DNA from: Arabidopsis thaliana
Taxonomy: Eukaryota; Streptophyta; Magnoliopsida; Brassicales; Brassicaceae
NCBI RefSeq assembly: GCF_000001735.4
Contig: NC_003076.8
Span: forward strand, 13,209,835-13,273,834
Direction of reading: 5' to 3'
DNA: 64,000 nt
The notes beneath the pieces are model-generated. The model saw nothing but the letters and a program-made list of their open reading frames with translations, was not told where the DNA came from and did no database searches. The position numbers and the translations under genes were made by a program. Shown here piece after piece: positions 11,065-22,976 of this stretch. The first letter of the stretch is position 1, and every line of letters starts with the position of its first letter.

Positions 11065-11355
11065 TCTATATTGAATTGGATATTGTTACTTGTATTTATG
11101 TTTTTTGTTTCATTTTTAAACGTTGACAAAACCATTAAATTGAAGTTTTGTAGTATATTTATTTGTCGAAAATTTATTCCCATTAAATATAATGTTAAAT
11201 TTATTTGTCTTTTTAGAAAAAGTTACTTTGTGATTTTGATTTCCTATATAAAGTTTAGATAGCTTCAATTTTCAAATAACAAATACAAATCATTTTTCTT
11301 AGGATTTGTTTAGTAAAATAAGAATATTTCTTGTACATTTCAATCATAAGTACAT

Positions 11356-11703
11356 ATGGCTAAATTTAACTCTTAGATTTCTACGCGATTCATTGTTGTA
11401 GCTTTGGTGTGTGCATTTGTTCCAGCTTTCTCAGTCGAAGAAGTTGAAGCAAATTTATTATGGAATACTTGTCTTGTTAAAATCACTCCTAAGTGTGCGT
11501 TAGATATAATTGCTGCTGTCTTCGAAAATGGAACAATGTCTGATCTTTGTTGCAACGATCTCGTCAAAGAAGGAAAAGTGTGTTACGATACGCTTATTAA
11601 ATATATTGTAGATAAACCCATGTTAATTGCTCACGAAACAGAATACTTGAAGAAGAGTGATGACTTGTCGAAACATTGTGTCTCAATCTCCAAAAGTGCT
11701 TGA
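11356..11703 (+). pseudogene. DUF784 / ECA1-like secreted protein, copy 1, nonsense at codon 7
   Basis: Same reading frame and length as copy 2, but codon 7 is TAG (11374-11376) where copies 2 and 3 have CAG, a C-to-T change. The rest of the frame is open to the same SKSA end. It retains the signal-peptide region and five of the six cysteines seen in copy 2 (the second Cys pair reads DLCC instead of DPCC). A TATATAAA box lies about 110 bp upstream, so it may still be transcribed. No in-frame ATG lies close downstream to rescue the signal peptide. Confidence 0.85.
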
Positions 11704-13187
11704 AATGTATATTGCGTGTACTATTTTCACCCAATAAATTGATATTTTTCTGTTATAGTTTTCTTCACACAAGCCTTGATATTTTAACTTAACAACATTT
11801 TTAACCAAAGCGAATTTCTTTCTAAAAAAGTAAAACTTCAATTTATGATTATCTATTTGAACTCGAAACAAAATTTCTTATAAAGAGTCGAATAATAATT
11901 CAAAATTTAACTATTAAGAGGAGCTCTAACTAATATTGTTTAGTGAACTTTAATTTTTGTATTTTATTTCTAATTAGAGTAATATGTTTTCGTAATTCAA
12001 AAAAGTTGACATAATTTTTTCAAAGAATTTATAGAACTTAATCTGTATAATTCAGAAAAATTAGTATACATTCTTTATCTTTATTCTATCTTTCAATGAC
12101 GTTAAATCAGTACCTCACATAAATAACCAAAATGTTATCAAGTACAAATTTTTAATCTTTAATTTCAATGCGAAAAGAAAAACTTGATGGGTGAGAAAAA
12201 TTTGAATATGATATCTATTAAATCCTTTATTTTTATGAATTTTCTTACGAAAAGTATGTATTTTCTAATCGATCTGTTAGTTCACACATATCTTAATTAG
12301 TGTTAAAATATATCTAATGATTAGTGATAAAGTATTTAAATATCGATATAGGTGTCTTTACCATTTAACTTTAATCCTTTGTTAATGTAAAAGTTTAAAA
12401 TATTTTGCTTTGATTCTACTTATTGGTATATATTTTTAACATATCAATCCAATGCTACTCTTAAATTATCATGTACTTTTCGATATATGTTATGACTCAC
12501 TTGTTATGAAAAGATTGATTTTCACCAATATTGGTTATTTATTAACTAGGAGTTTTAGCTCTTGTGCAATTTTAAATGATATGCTTTTAAATTTGGTCTA
12601 GTTATAATAGTTGTATCTTTAACATAAATCTTATAATAAAACTATACTTCATATTCAAAAATTATTGATTTTCTCTTGTGAACTTCATATTAGCCTAGAG
12701 AAACTTTGAAAACCGTTCAATAAATTTTATGTCGAAGAAAATTTATAAATATTTATTAGCCATTTCGATTAAGACTATTGTGAGCAAAAGTTGTTTTTAT
12801 GAGAAAATAAATAATATGTTTAAGATAAAATGTGAGTTAGGCTTCTTATATTTTAAAAATTATATAAATTTATACTAAAAATAGTTAGAATTTTCAAATT
12901 TTAAATTTATTTGGTTAAGAACATAAATGTGCCAATTTGAACCTTATACCCACTAAATATTCCGTGTTAGATATCGAAATAAAAGAAAATTAACCATTGG
13001 TTTCTTATATTGAATTGGATATTGTTACTTGTATTTTAAGTTTTTTTGTTTAATTTTGAAACGTTGATAAAAAACCATTAAATTGAAGTTTTGTAGTATA
13101 TTTATTTATCGAAGATTTATTACCATTAAATATAACGTTAAATTTATTTGTCTTTTTTTAAAATGTTACTTTGTGATTTTGATTTCC

Positions 13188-13195
13188 TATATAAA
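13188..13195 (+). promoter_or_regulatory. TATA box of DUF784 copy 2
   Basis: TATATAAA sits 104 bp upstream of the ATG, and the context (TTTCCTATATAAAGTT) is conserved at the same place in units 1 and 3. Confidence 0.65.
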
Positions 13196-13298
13196 GTTAA
13201 GATAACTTCATTTTGCAAATAACAAATACAAATCATTTTTCTTACGATTTGTTTAGTAAAATAAGAATATTTTTTGTACATTTCAATCATAAGTAGAT

Positions 13299-13646
13299 AT
13301 GGCTAAATTTAACTCTCAGATTACTACGCTATTCATTGTTGTAGCTTTGGTGTGTGCATTTGTTCCAGCTTTCTCAGTCGAAGAAGCTGAAGCAAATTTA
13401 TTATGGAATACTTGTCTTGTTAAAATCACTCCTAAGTGTGCGTTAGATATAATTGTTGCTGTCTTCGAAAATGGAACAATGCCTGATCCTTGTTGCAACG
13501 ATCTCGTTAAAGAAGGAAAAGTGTGTCACGATACGCTTATTAAATATATTGCAGATAAACCCATGTTAATTGCTCACGAAATAGAATACTTGAAGAAAAG
13601 TGATGACTTGTGGAAACATTGTGTCTCAATCTCCAAAAGTGCTTGA
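13299..13646 (+). CDS. ECA1 gametogenesis-related (DUF784) secreted cysteine-rich protein
   Basis: A single-exon 115-aa protein. Residues 1-26 form a signal peptide (TLFIVVALVCAFVPAFS), followed by a small mature domain with cysteines in the pattern W-N-T-C..KCALD..PCC..VC..HC. This fits the prolamin-like DUF784 / ECA1 gametogenesis-related family, secreted proteins expressed mainly in reproductive tissue, whose biochemical role is not established. The start codon follows a TATA box by about 100 bp, and an AATAAA lies 28 bp after the stop. It is the only intact copy in the array. The family call rests on the cysteine pattern, the size and the tandem arrangement near TyrAAT1/GUS3 orthologues. 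Confidence 0.75.
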   Translation: MAKFNSQITTLFIVVALVCAFVPAFSVEEAEANLLWNTCLVKITPKCALDIIVAVFENGTMPDPCCNDLVKEGKVCHDTLIKYIADKPMLIAHEIEYLKKSDDLWKHCVSISKSA

Positions 13647-15232
13647 AATATATATTGTGTGTACTATTTTCATCCAATAAATTGATATTTTTCTGTTATA
13701 GTTTTCTTCACACTAGCGTTTATATTTTAACTGAACAACAATTTTAACCAAAGCGAATTTCTTTCTTAAAAAGTATAACTTCAATTTATGATTATTTATT
13801 TGAACTCGAAACAAAATTTCTTATAAAGAGTCGAATGATAATTCAAAATTTAACTATTAAGAGGAGCTCTAAATTGTATTGTTTAAAGAACTTTAATTTT
13901 TGTGTCTACATTCTAATTAGAGTAATATATTTTTCAAAATTCAACAAAGTTGATTTTTTTTTTCAAAGCATTTATAGAACTTAATCTAAATAATTCAGGA
14001 AAATTAGTATACATTCTTTATTGTTATTCTATATTTCAATGATATTAAATCAGTACCTCACACAAATAACCAAAATGTTTTCAAGAAGATTTAGAAATTT
14101 TTAATTTTAATTTCAATTCAAAAACCAAAAAGTTGAAGGGTGAGAAAAATTTGAATATGATATCTACTAAATCCTTTATTTTTCTTCGGACAAGTATGTA
14201 TTTTTTAATAGATCTGTAAGTTCACAAATATCTTAATTAGTGTTAAAATATATCTAACGATTAGTGATAAAGTATTTAGATATCGATATAGGTGTCTTTA
14301 CCATTTAACTTGAATCTTTTGTTAATATAAAATTTTAAAATATTGTGCTTTGATTCTACTTATTGGTATATATTTTTAACATATCAATCCAATGCCACTC
14401 TTAAATTATCATGTACTTTTCGATATATGTTATGACTCACTTGTTATGAAAAGATGGATTTTCACCAATTTTGGTTATTTATTAACTAGGAGTTTTAGCT
14501 CTTTTGCTATTTCAAATGATATGCTTTTAAAATTGGTCTAGTTATAATAGTTGTATCTTTAACATAAAGCTTATAACAAAACTATACTTGATATTCAAAA
14601 ATTATTTATTTGCTCTTGTGAATTTTATATAAGGCTAGAGAAACTTTGAAAAACTTTCAATAAATTGTATGTCGAATAAACTTTTACAAACATTTATTAG
14701 CCATTTCGATTAAGACTATTGTGAGCAAATTTTTTTTTTTTATATATAATAAATACTATGTTTTAGATACAATGTGATTTAGGCTTCTTATATATTAAAA
14801 CTTAAATACATTTATAATGAAAAATAGTTAGAAATTTAAATTTATTTGGCTTAAGAACATAAATATGCCAATTTGAACCTTATACCCACTAAATATTCTA
14901 TGTTAGATATCGAAATAAAAGAAAATTAACCATTGGTTTCTTATATTGAATTGGATATTGTTACTTGTATTTAAGTTTTTTTGTTTAATTTTGAAACGTT
15001 GATAAAAACCCTTAAATTGAAGTTTTGTAGTATATTTATTTATCGAAAATTTATTACCATTAAATATAACGTTAAATTTATTTGTGTTTTTTAAAAAAAT
15101 TACTTTGTGATTTTGATTTCCTATATAAAGTTTAGATAACTTCAATTTTCAAATAACAAATACAAATCATTTTTCTTAGGATTTATTTAGTAAAATAAGA
15201 ATATTTCTTGTACATTTCAATCATAAGTAGAT

Positions 15233-15481
15233 ATGGCTAAATTTAACTCTCAGATTACTACGCTATTCATTGTTGTAGCTTTGGTGTGTGCATTTGTTCC
15301 AGCTTTCTCAGTCGAAAAAGCTGAAGCAAATTTATTGTGGAATAATTGTCTTGTTAAAATCACTCCTAAGTGTGCGTTAGATATAATTGCTGCTGTCTTC
15401 GAAAATGGAACAATGTCTGATCCTTGTTTGCAGAGATTACTTAGAGATATAAGCTACTCATCGAGTGTTTGTAGAGATTGA
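15233..15481 (+). pseudogene. DUF784 / ECA1-like copy 3, truncated by an insertion
   Basis: The first 64 codons match copy 2 up to SDPC. From about 15425 the sequence switches to unrelated DNA beginning TGTTTGCAGAG and the frame ends after a short foreign tail at 15481. The four C-terminal cysteines or their partners are lost. The missing 3' half is not found elsewhere in the window. Confidence 0.85.
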
Positions 15482-16219
15482 TTCAGATCTTAATACAGTG
15501 AAGAGATCCCTTCTTTCCCTTAATCTATTTGCAGTGTTTATGTTTTCATACTCAAATATGTTGTTTGCTTCATTCAATATGTTTGAGTAATCTGCTTGTT
15601 AGGAATAAAGTTTCTCATTAGGGATTCATATGGTTTAGTAGATTGTCCCATTTGCTAGGTTATTTGTAGAATTCTTCATCTTTAATTCTGTTTAATGCTA
15701 GATCTAGAGTAATTAACTAGATCTTGAATCCAGATAATAGATATGCCCGTTATAGGTATCTGTAGTTGGATCTATTATTTGATGAACCTGGTTTTTAGGT
15801 GTGTAATAAGAATCGGCTTAGCTACTAAGGTGAACAATCGAACTCGTTAAGAATGCATATTTAGGTTGATAATTTCTCGGTTTCTCCGGTTATTCTTAGC
15901 TATAGATATAGGGAGTTTCGCGGAACGCCACCGGTTATTCCATAATTAGAGTATGAGTTTAAGAATGATTCGATAACAACCTAGCTTTCATTAGATCTAC
16001 TAACCAATAGTTTCCTGAGAATACCCTGTTCCTACCTCTTTTCCTAATCGTTTACAACACAATCAACCTGTTGTTTTCTTACTATTTTAATCATCACCTG
16101 CTAGCTTAATCTCGATATTCAACTCACTGTTTGAACAAAAAAACTCCGTGAATTCGATCCTAAAATACTGCAATTGATCTCTTATTTGAGAGAGTATTTC
16201 TAGGTAATTTGAACCATAT
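15425..16219 (+). mobile_element. LTR-like fragment (probable Ty3/gypsy LTR)
   Basis: Non-coding. It begins TGTTTGCAG and ends ...CCATATCA. The last 80 bp (ATTCGATCCTAAAATACTGC, then TTATTTGAGAGAGTATTT) resemble the 3' ends of Athila/Tat-type LTRs. No matching second LTR, primer site or target duplication was found. It could be a solo or truncated LTR. Confidence 0.35.
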
Positions 16220-17208
16220 CATTCATACAGATGGCAAAGGGAACCCTTTTGGCCTTGGATCGCTTATGGAGACACTGAACAAAAGAAGAAGGAAAGAGAG
16301 TTATGCGAGCTCTTCTACATCAACTGTTGCGCAGCTTCAAGAGCAGCTGCATCTCAAGATATTTGAACTAGAGGAGCAAAATGCAAAACGTAATGAGGAG
16401 AACCACCAATCTCAATCTCGGATAGCCAGCTTGGAGAAGCTCGTCCTCTTCATGAAAGAAAAAGATCCTGAGTTGGCTGCTTATTTGTCAACTGATTCTA
16501 CTGAACCTGAACCAGAAACACATCCAACCACCACAACTCCATCCACACTTCCAACCCCCACAACCACCGCACCAGCCATCATAGTTGCAGGCACCACACC
16601 CTTAGTCTCCACTTCAGCTACTATTTCGAACACTTCTTCTAACCATTAAACTTGATCTTTTGTTGCTTTTGTTGTTTTTGTTGAAACTTGTTTAGGAGTT
16701 GTATGACTATGATTTTCTGAATGTAAACATAATTAGTGTCTTATTGTTAACATGATTAGGGATTATTGGCTTTTGAATCGATATTAATCTGGTTTATCAT
16801 TCCAAACATAAGACCAATTTGGTGACTAAACCAAAACAATACATGTGACTAATTTGTGACCAAACCAATTATATAACTATGACCACTTTGTGACCAAACT
16901 TGTTCAAAATATGTGACAATAATGTAACTATTTTGCGACTACATTGTAATGTATGTACCTAAGTGTACATCGTTGCAGTTTAGTCGCATATCTGCCACAT
17001 CTTGATATCGTCACAAATCAGTCGCTTATTTACGACTAACTCTTTGTGTCCAAAATTTGTCGCTTATAAGCGACCAATTTGGGACTGAAATATTTTGCGA
17101 CGGTTTTTTAGCGACCGTTTAATATCATCGTTAAGTAGTCGTAAACACCTAGTTTGCGACCATTTTGGGACCAATATGGAAGTTGCAAATGGCAGGTTTT
17201 CTTGTAGT
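16220..17208 (+). mobile_element. 3' part of a CACTA (En/Spm) element
   Basis: It holds one exon of a Ptta/En/Spm-type protein (16231-16649; GLGSLMETLNKRRRKE, then a heptad coiled coil and a Thr/Pro-rich tail). Subterminal DNA follows, crowded with GTGAC/GCGAC repeats (16800-17190). The end GGCAGGTTTTCTTGTAGT is the inverse of the family terminus ACTACAAGAAAACCTGCC. The 5' part is missing. Confidence 0.75.
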
Positions 17209-17220
17209 AATATGCATATA

Positions 17221-18904
17221 TACTACAAAAAAAAATGAATATTCTTACGAAAAAATTGCGACCATTTTTTCGTCAGAAAATTGTGACCATATACATACAA
17301 AACTGTGACATATTTATTTGCTCATAAAAACGTTACTATTTCGTTATAGTGTTATAAAAACGCTCCTTTCTCAAAGTTAAAAATGTTTTGGTAATTATAT
17401 ATTTTCTTTCGTGTTAATTTCTCGTAAAAAAATTTCTGCTATTTCACTTTTGTTTATTGTTTCTTTTATAGGAAGCAAACAATGAAGACTTCTCTTTTAT
17501 TGGTGTGATGAAGAAAACACATCAGAAGCTTGATGGCTCGTACGTTGATCAACGAGCACGGTTGGTTGCAGACACTTATAAAAAGCATATACAAGAACGC
17601 TTGGGTCAACTTGAATCTTCTTGGGAAGAGAATCTGACAGCTGAAACTCTTGACGAACACTCAAGGTAATAATTCTAAACATTAGGCTGGTTTTACATTC
17701 ACTTTAGGCTTGTTAGTCTCTGGTTTTACATTTATTTGTTCATGTGATGTGTGTAGTCTAAACTATCGTTTTAGATAACTAGTAGTGTTTTTTGTTTTTA
17801 CTAATATATATGGTCTTTCATTCTAGGCTGCTGGATCATCTAAACAGGGTCATATATTTGGACTTGGAGCACTAATGGAGACTCTACCATCTGTTGGTGT
17901 TTCTTCAAGTGCACCACAAGCTTATGAAGAAGTAGAGACGATAACGCATCGACTACAAGGGATGGAAACTGATCTTAAAAAGAGCCTTTAAGAGAATTTG
18001 CAAATTCAGAAAAGACTTGAAGCTATTGAAAAACTTGTTGATTCTCTTGCAAGTCAAAATGTCTAGATCCAAAACCACCACCAAGACCGTCCACTTAATT
18101 TAGTTTATGTATGGTTTCTTTTAGCCTAAGTGTTGTTTAGTTTGTATTTTCTTTAAGTTGTGTTTTTAGTTTGACTTTATTTGGATTTTACTTTTTTGTT
18201 TGGATGTTATCGTTTGTTTTATTTGTATTAGTCTAAGTATTGTATTTAGTTTATTTGGATGTTGTTTTATGATTTCTGAAAATTATGGTTTCTATTAGTT
18301 TAAGTATTGTATTTCGTTTATTTGGATGTTGTTTAATCTGATAACGTCACTTTATAAAGAAAATAGTGATTGCAATTAGTAAAAACAAAAAATGGTTTCA
18401 TACGTTTGTGACCAAACGTCCATGTGTTTTTTACATTTCTTGTTTGTAACAAACTGATGTGAATTCAGTAAGAAAAAAGGTCACAAAATAAAATCAATTT
18501 GTGACGTTTATGTGACTATAATCGAGTCACTAATTGTGACGGATTTATGATTATATATTGGTCGTAAAATGTAACGGGACAATGACTTAAATATTATAAT
18601 AATCTGTGACAAGTATGTTACGATTTTATTGTCACTAGTTGTGGCATAGTTGTGACAATATCGTCTGTCACGAATTGTGTCCGTTTTTGCGATTATATTA
18701 ACGTTGTCACAATCAGTGATGAATTGTTACTATTGTTAATCGTCACATTCGTTTGTGACCTTTTTGAGACCTTCATTGATTTGTGACGATTTTATTGTGA
18801 CATTTGAAATTCGTCTCAGTTTCGTCACAAAAGAATTATTGTGACCGAAATTTTTTCTATTGTGACGATAATAATCGTATCAATATTCAGTTTTTATTGT
18901 AGTA
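17221..18904 (+). mobile_element. Small CACTA (En/Spm) element with Ptta transposase exons
   Basis: Terminal inverted repeats are ACTACAAAAAAAAATGAATA at 17222 and its inverse ending TTCAGTTTTTATTGTAGT at 18903. Subterminal GTGAC/GTCAC repeats fill 17230-17340 and 18400-18890. Inside lie two exons of a Plant_tran Ptta/En/Spm protein, about 17473-17666 (GSYVDQRARLVADTYKKHIQERL) and about 17827-18064 (IFGLGALMETLPSVGVSS, then a coiled coil with an in-frame TAA near 17988). It is non-autonomous and inserted into a MuDR transposase relic (see 18905). Confidence 0.75.
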
Positions 18905-19883
18905 TACCTTCCACAACATGTACAAATAACAATTGACATCCTTATAGAGTTCTTCCGGACTAGCTTTAAAATCACAAATAGCTTATTTTTTTCCTTTCAA
19001 CGCGATGGAGTATTAAATCTTGAGGAACTCGAATTTCTATTTGTCTAAGAAAAGTATCATGGAGAAAAGCTGATAATAATTATGGGGTGTATTTCCTCTT
19101 CATGCTGCTTGTACTACTTTTACTTAACCGAGTGTAACTATGCATATTTTTGTACCTTCAAATTGAGTAAATCTCTGTATTTCGTATTCTTGCAGCTCGC
19201 AAACGCCAAGAACACCATTCTTTAGAATATTTTAGGACATACTGCTGCTTATACGACTTTTTTATAACATAACCAAAACTGTTAACAAATGTGCATCTAT
19301 CCACCACTTCGTGCAATGCCGCCCAGTTTGGAAATTCTTTACGCAAACTTAAACCTATACTGTCTTCCCATTCCTTTTTAAACTGACTATGTTCTACAAC
19401 AGGTTGCACCTCAACATATTCATCATCCCTATCAGATATATCCATACCTTCATCCACACGTTCATCACGAGATACATTTTTAGCCACCTAAATATCAACG
19501 ACATCCACTATCTGATTTTATCCTCATCTGAATGCAGTTCCGCATAATTCTTACTAACAAAACTTTTGTCCTCTCTAGATAAAGGCTCGGGCAATTTAGA
19601 CTTAGATATGACCTCCCCAATCAAAACACTTCTACGGTTATTTTCAACGGACGCTACAATAAACTTGAACATCCTTGTCATTACAGATATTCATCTCTTC
19701 CTCTGGTCCCAACAACATTGCATTGTAACTCATTTGCAATTTAACCTTACTCTCATCTAATCCAAGCTTCATGTATATCCTAGCTTCTAATATGGAGAGA
19801 GTAATCCTCTCCTTTGATGTCTTCATCATCAAACTATAGATGCGACATTCGTATTTGAAATATATGATCACGTTCTCTTTCAT
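18905..19883 (-). pseudogene. MuDR (Mutator) transposase, N-terminal relic
   Basis: Exon 19644-19883 resembles the PB1-like N-terminal region. Exon 19158-19487 resembles the MuDR DNA-binding region (FPNWAALHEVVDRCTFVNSF, CSWRLRAARI). 18911-19090, read with stops, gives LLSAFLHDTFLRQIE and SPEELYKDVNCYLYML, the segment before the catalytic core. The frame is cut right after YLYML by the CACTA element at 17221-18904. Several stops lie in the distal part, so it is a dead remnant. Confidence 0.65.
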
Positions 19884-20560
19884 TGTATCCTACCAAACAA
19901 AAAACAAAACAACTATGTCAGTATTACTAGTTTTACTAATTCTACTACAGTTTATAGTTATACTAGTAGATCTAAAAGTAGTACTTATATCAGTAATACT
20001 AGTAACACTAGTCATACTACTACTATCCTGCCAAGACCAATGACTTCAATTGTAACTAGTTCTACTTTCGCGATAAGAACATAATTTTGATTCGGGTCCA
20101 AATCTACAATTCAAGACGAATCAATATGTGAAATCCATTTGTTACTCATTAGCAGAACAAATCGATTCTAAAGCTATGCTTAAACTTTCAATGTGGGTAC
20201 TAAAACAAAAAACACAAATCTAATTGGATTTAATCTCAATTGAATCACTAAAATTTGTCAATCCAAAAAGAGCGAATTTGAAGCTCTATGCAGCTAGAGA
20301 AATATACCTAAACTTTCAAGGTCGACGCAGCTTGGCGAAGGGAACGAAACGACAACAATGCAGCTCAACGTAGGAGATGTCATCAATGGAGCTCGAGTTC
20401 GAACATGGCGTCTTTTTTTTTCTGGGTTTGAATTCTTTTTTTTTTTTTTTTTTTTCAATAAACTATTTTCATATTTTCAAATAAACAAAAGATAAATTTG
20501 TCACTGCATATTTCATTTATAGAGAGGAGGGATACATAGACTCTAAAAAGATTTAAAAGA
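19884..20560. other. 5' flank of the MuDR relic; low-complexity DNA
   Basis: Contains an ACTAGT/TACTA-rich stretch (19915-20030) and a T-tract of about 20 at 20430-20455. No gene seen. Confidence 0.5.
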
Positions 20561-20564
20561 TTTT

Positions 20565-20770
20565 GTGTTGTCAAAAAGGGACTTAAGAGATCATTTCTCC
20601 CTATTCAAAGACTTTTGTCACAAAATAAAGTTTCAGGAGGCCGTGTCACTCTTTGATTCAATGGCCTACATGGGATTCAAACCTAAGATTGTCATATGCA
20701 ACATTGTGACTAATGGTGTTTGCAAAAACAGAGATCTGGATAACACTAGATTGCTTTTTCATTTTTTTAT
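20565..20770 (+). pseudogene. Pentatricopeptide-repeat (PPR) gene fragment
   Basis: The translation KFQEAVSLFDSMAYMGFKPK followed by IVICNIVTNGVCKNRDLDNTRLLF fits one complete and one partial PPR motif (organelle RNA-binding helical repeats). It lacks the rest of the gene and runs into unrelated AT-rich sequence. It is probably a captured or degraded piece. Confidence 0.6.
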
Positions 20771-20810
20771 AAATGATTTTATTTTGCTTTTCGTTATTAA
20801 AACTATCTAA

Positions 20811-22190
20811 ATTTAAAGACGTTTAATATAAATGGTTTAGTAACTGTTTAAATAGTCTTTTTATTGGGTTTAGTTCAAAAACCGATTAAACCAAGTTTAT
20901 GGAGAAATAAGTTCCGAACTATCGATTTGGGGAGATATAAGTTGGGAAATTTAGTTTCCGGGAGGGGGGGGGGAGGGATAATGGCCTATTTGGTACGTTG
21001 TAATACTTTTTGTGGAGAAATATACTATGTTGTTTTTCTATTTCTTCACTAAAGTTTTTACTTTTTTATTCTCTGGATTTTTTTTCTGTTTTTATTTCCT
21101 TCACGTTGTCCCCATGAAAAAAACAATTATTTTTTCCACACAAATTAATTTTGAGTGAAGTTTCTAGCTACTCTCAACAGCATTTCTCTTGATATTTGAT
21201 AGTTCTACTCTTTTTTTTATCTTGATCAAGAATTGGAAGAAAAATGCTCAGTGGTAATGGTTCGATCCATATCGAACAATAATATGATTAATAAAATTAC
21301 AATTTCTTTTTAAATCAAATGAGCTTTTTCTAAAATTCTATATTTTATTCCAAAATCAAATAATTTTTTTTCCAGGAATTGATTAATTGCTTAACCCATA
21401 CAAGAGCAAATTGAGGAGAAAGATGAGAAGATGATGAAGAGAAAAGATAGTTGAGCAATGGAGGAAGAAGAAGTTGTTCTATGAAGAAGAAGAGGAAGTG
21501 TTGTGAAGAAGAAGAATTATGACTTTAGTCACAATTGGATTAAGAGGCTATTGGGGTAGAAGATAAGTAAAGCCCAAATAGAAGTTGGTTTGTTTTGTTT
21601 AATAGAAAGTTGAAGCACCAGTGATGTAGATTGGAGAGAAGAAGCGTCTAATGTATTGAGCTTATATTTTTCTAATTTGTTTTTTTTGGCCCATCTCTAA
21701 CTTAACCTCCCTTTATATAATAAACGTAAAAGTTAAATTAAAACCTAATAAAAAACGAGATAAAAGGTATTGTTATCGTAATTATGATTTTTTTTTCCAA
21801 AATAAAAAACTAGAAGAAATAGTAATTAATGTGTATCTACATATATATTTTTGCAGCCATTTTGTGAAATAAATCCTATAGTTGGAACTTATTTACAATA
21901 GGTGCCACTGGATTTTAATGTTTGTTTTTGATAATTAGAAAAAAATCTTCAAATTAAATATTTGACATTTAACAATCTTCCCTAAATCTCTCCACATTAA
22001 CTACACGATTAGTTACTAAAATAAAACTTCCAAAATATTTAATATCATTTAATTACTACAAAATAAATGGTTTTTTTACGGGACGGATTGGTGGGACGGG
22101 TTTGACAGGACGTTACTTAATAACAATTGTAAACTATAAAATAAAAATATTTTATAGATAGATACAATTTGCAAACTTTATGTATACTAA
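20811..22190. other. AT-rich, no gene seen; probably includes a Helitron body
   Basis: Purine-rich GAAGAAGA stretch at 21415-21520 and a G-tract at 20960. The 5' end of the Helitron ending at 22238 should lie here. ATCTCTAACTTAACC near 21697 is a possible A|TC start but is not proven. Confidence 0.3.
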
Positions 22191-22238
22191 CTTTAGAAAA
22201 TAAATTGTTTCCGCGGTGTACCGCGGGTTAAAATCTAG
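22191..22238 (+). mobile_element. Helitron 3' terminus
   Basis: A GC hairpin CCGCGGT-GT-ACCGCGG (22211-22226) is followed 8 bp later by CTAG (22235-22238) and then T. This is the standard Helitron 3' end (hairpin, CTRR, insertion before T). The preceding GGGACGGATTGGTGGGACGG block (about 22079-22098) resembles AtREP tails. The 5' end is not assigned. Confidence 0.75.
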
Positions 22239-22968
22239 TTTTGTAATACAACCGTAGTTTGTTGTTTCCAAAATGTTGTTCGCATTGTGTATAATGATAG
22301 CTTATTGTCTAATTGTTGTGATCTGCTTCTTTTTTCATGTTTTTATTTTTACTTTTGAGTTATACATATAGATTAACATATATGTCAATGTTTTTTAACC
22401 CGACTCGCACGATGAACCGGACTACTTTCGTGATCACCGGTTCATTGAGTCAATCCAGTTCGATGACGGGTCAATTTCTTAAAGTTTTTTTTAATGTTAC
22501 AGAGATTATATAGTTTTTATATATAAAAGATATATCATATTTAACAAAGTAATATATTTAACAATAATAATAAAGTGATTAATTTTTTAAGTCCAACTAA
22601 AGTATAAAGCCGTAACAAATATGAAAATAGTGGAGATCACCGATGACATAAATAAACTAATAAAACATCGCGGATTTAAAACAACGAATCTCGATTTTCT
22701 CTCTCATCATTTCATTCACTCTTAAGGCGGGATTGTGAAGTCTTCATCAATTTAAAACATCAAATGAGTATATGAACTAGAAAAAGTTATAAAAATAATA
22801 TAATATAGTCTAAAATCTTTTATTTTAGACTTTTTTTCCGAGATATCCTATGTATTTTTTTTTTTCTTCATTAAAGTTTCTAATTTTCTATCCTCTTGGT
22901 TTTTGTTCTGTTTTCATTTTCTTCCCGTTGTCTCCATGAATTTTTTTTTACTTTTTCCTCATAAATTA
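22239..22968. other. AT-rich spacer, no gene seen
   Basis: No coding potential was recognised. 22390-22480 holds a GC-richer block (CCCGACTCGCACGATGAACC) that may be a further repeat fragment. Confidence 0.4.
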
Positions 22969-22976
22969 ATTTTAAG

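Larger units (their letters stand above)
11066..15424 (+). repeat. Three-unit 1.94-kb tandem array carrying DUF784 genes
   Basis: Units start at about 11066, 13005 and 14941, at the shared TATATTGAATTGGATATTG. The start codons lie at 11356, 13299 and 15233, spaced 1,943 and 1,934 bp. Promoter, gene and about 1.3 kb of 3' flank are all repeated, with scattered substitutions and small indels. The third unit is cut by an insertion inside its gene. The 1.3-1.6 kb of DNA between genes (11704-13180 and 13647-15110) holds no other gene. Confidence 0.9.

Noticed and set aside
15425-16219. A complete LTR retrotransposon at this site
   Set aside because: No second LTR, primer site, coding region or target duplication was found; listed only as a fragment.
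16800-17200. Periodic GTGAC/GCGAC units that could suggest a CRISPR-like or satellite array
   Set aside because: These are subterminal repeats of CACTA elements, irregularly spaced and in both orientations.
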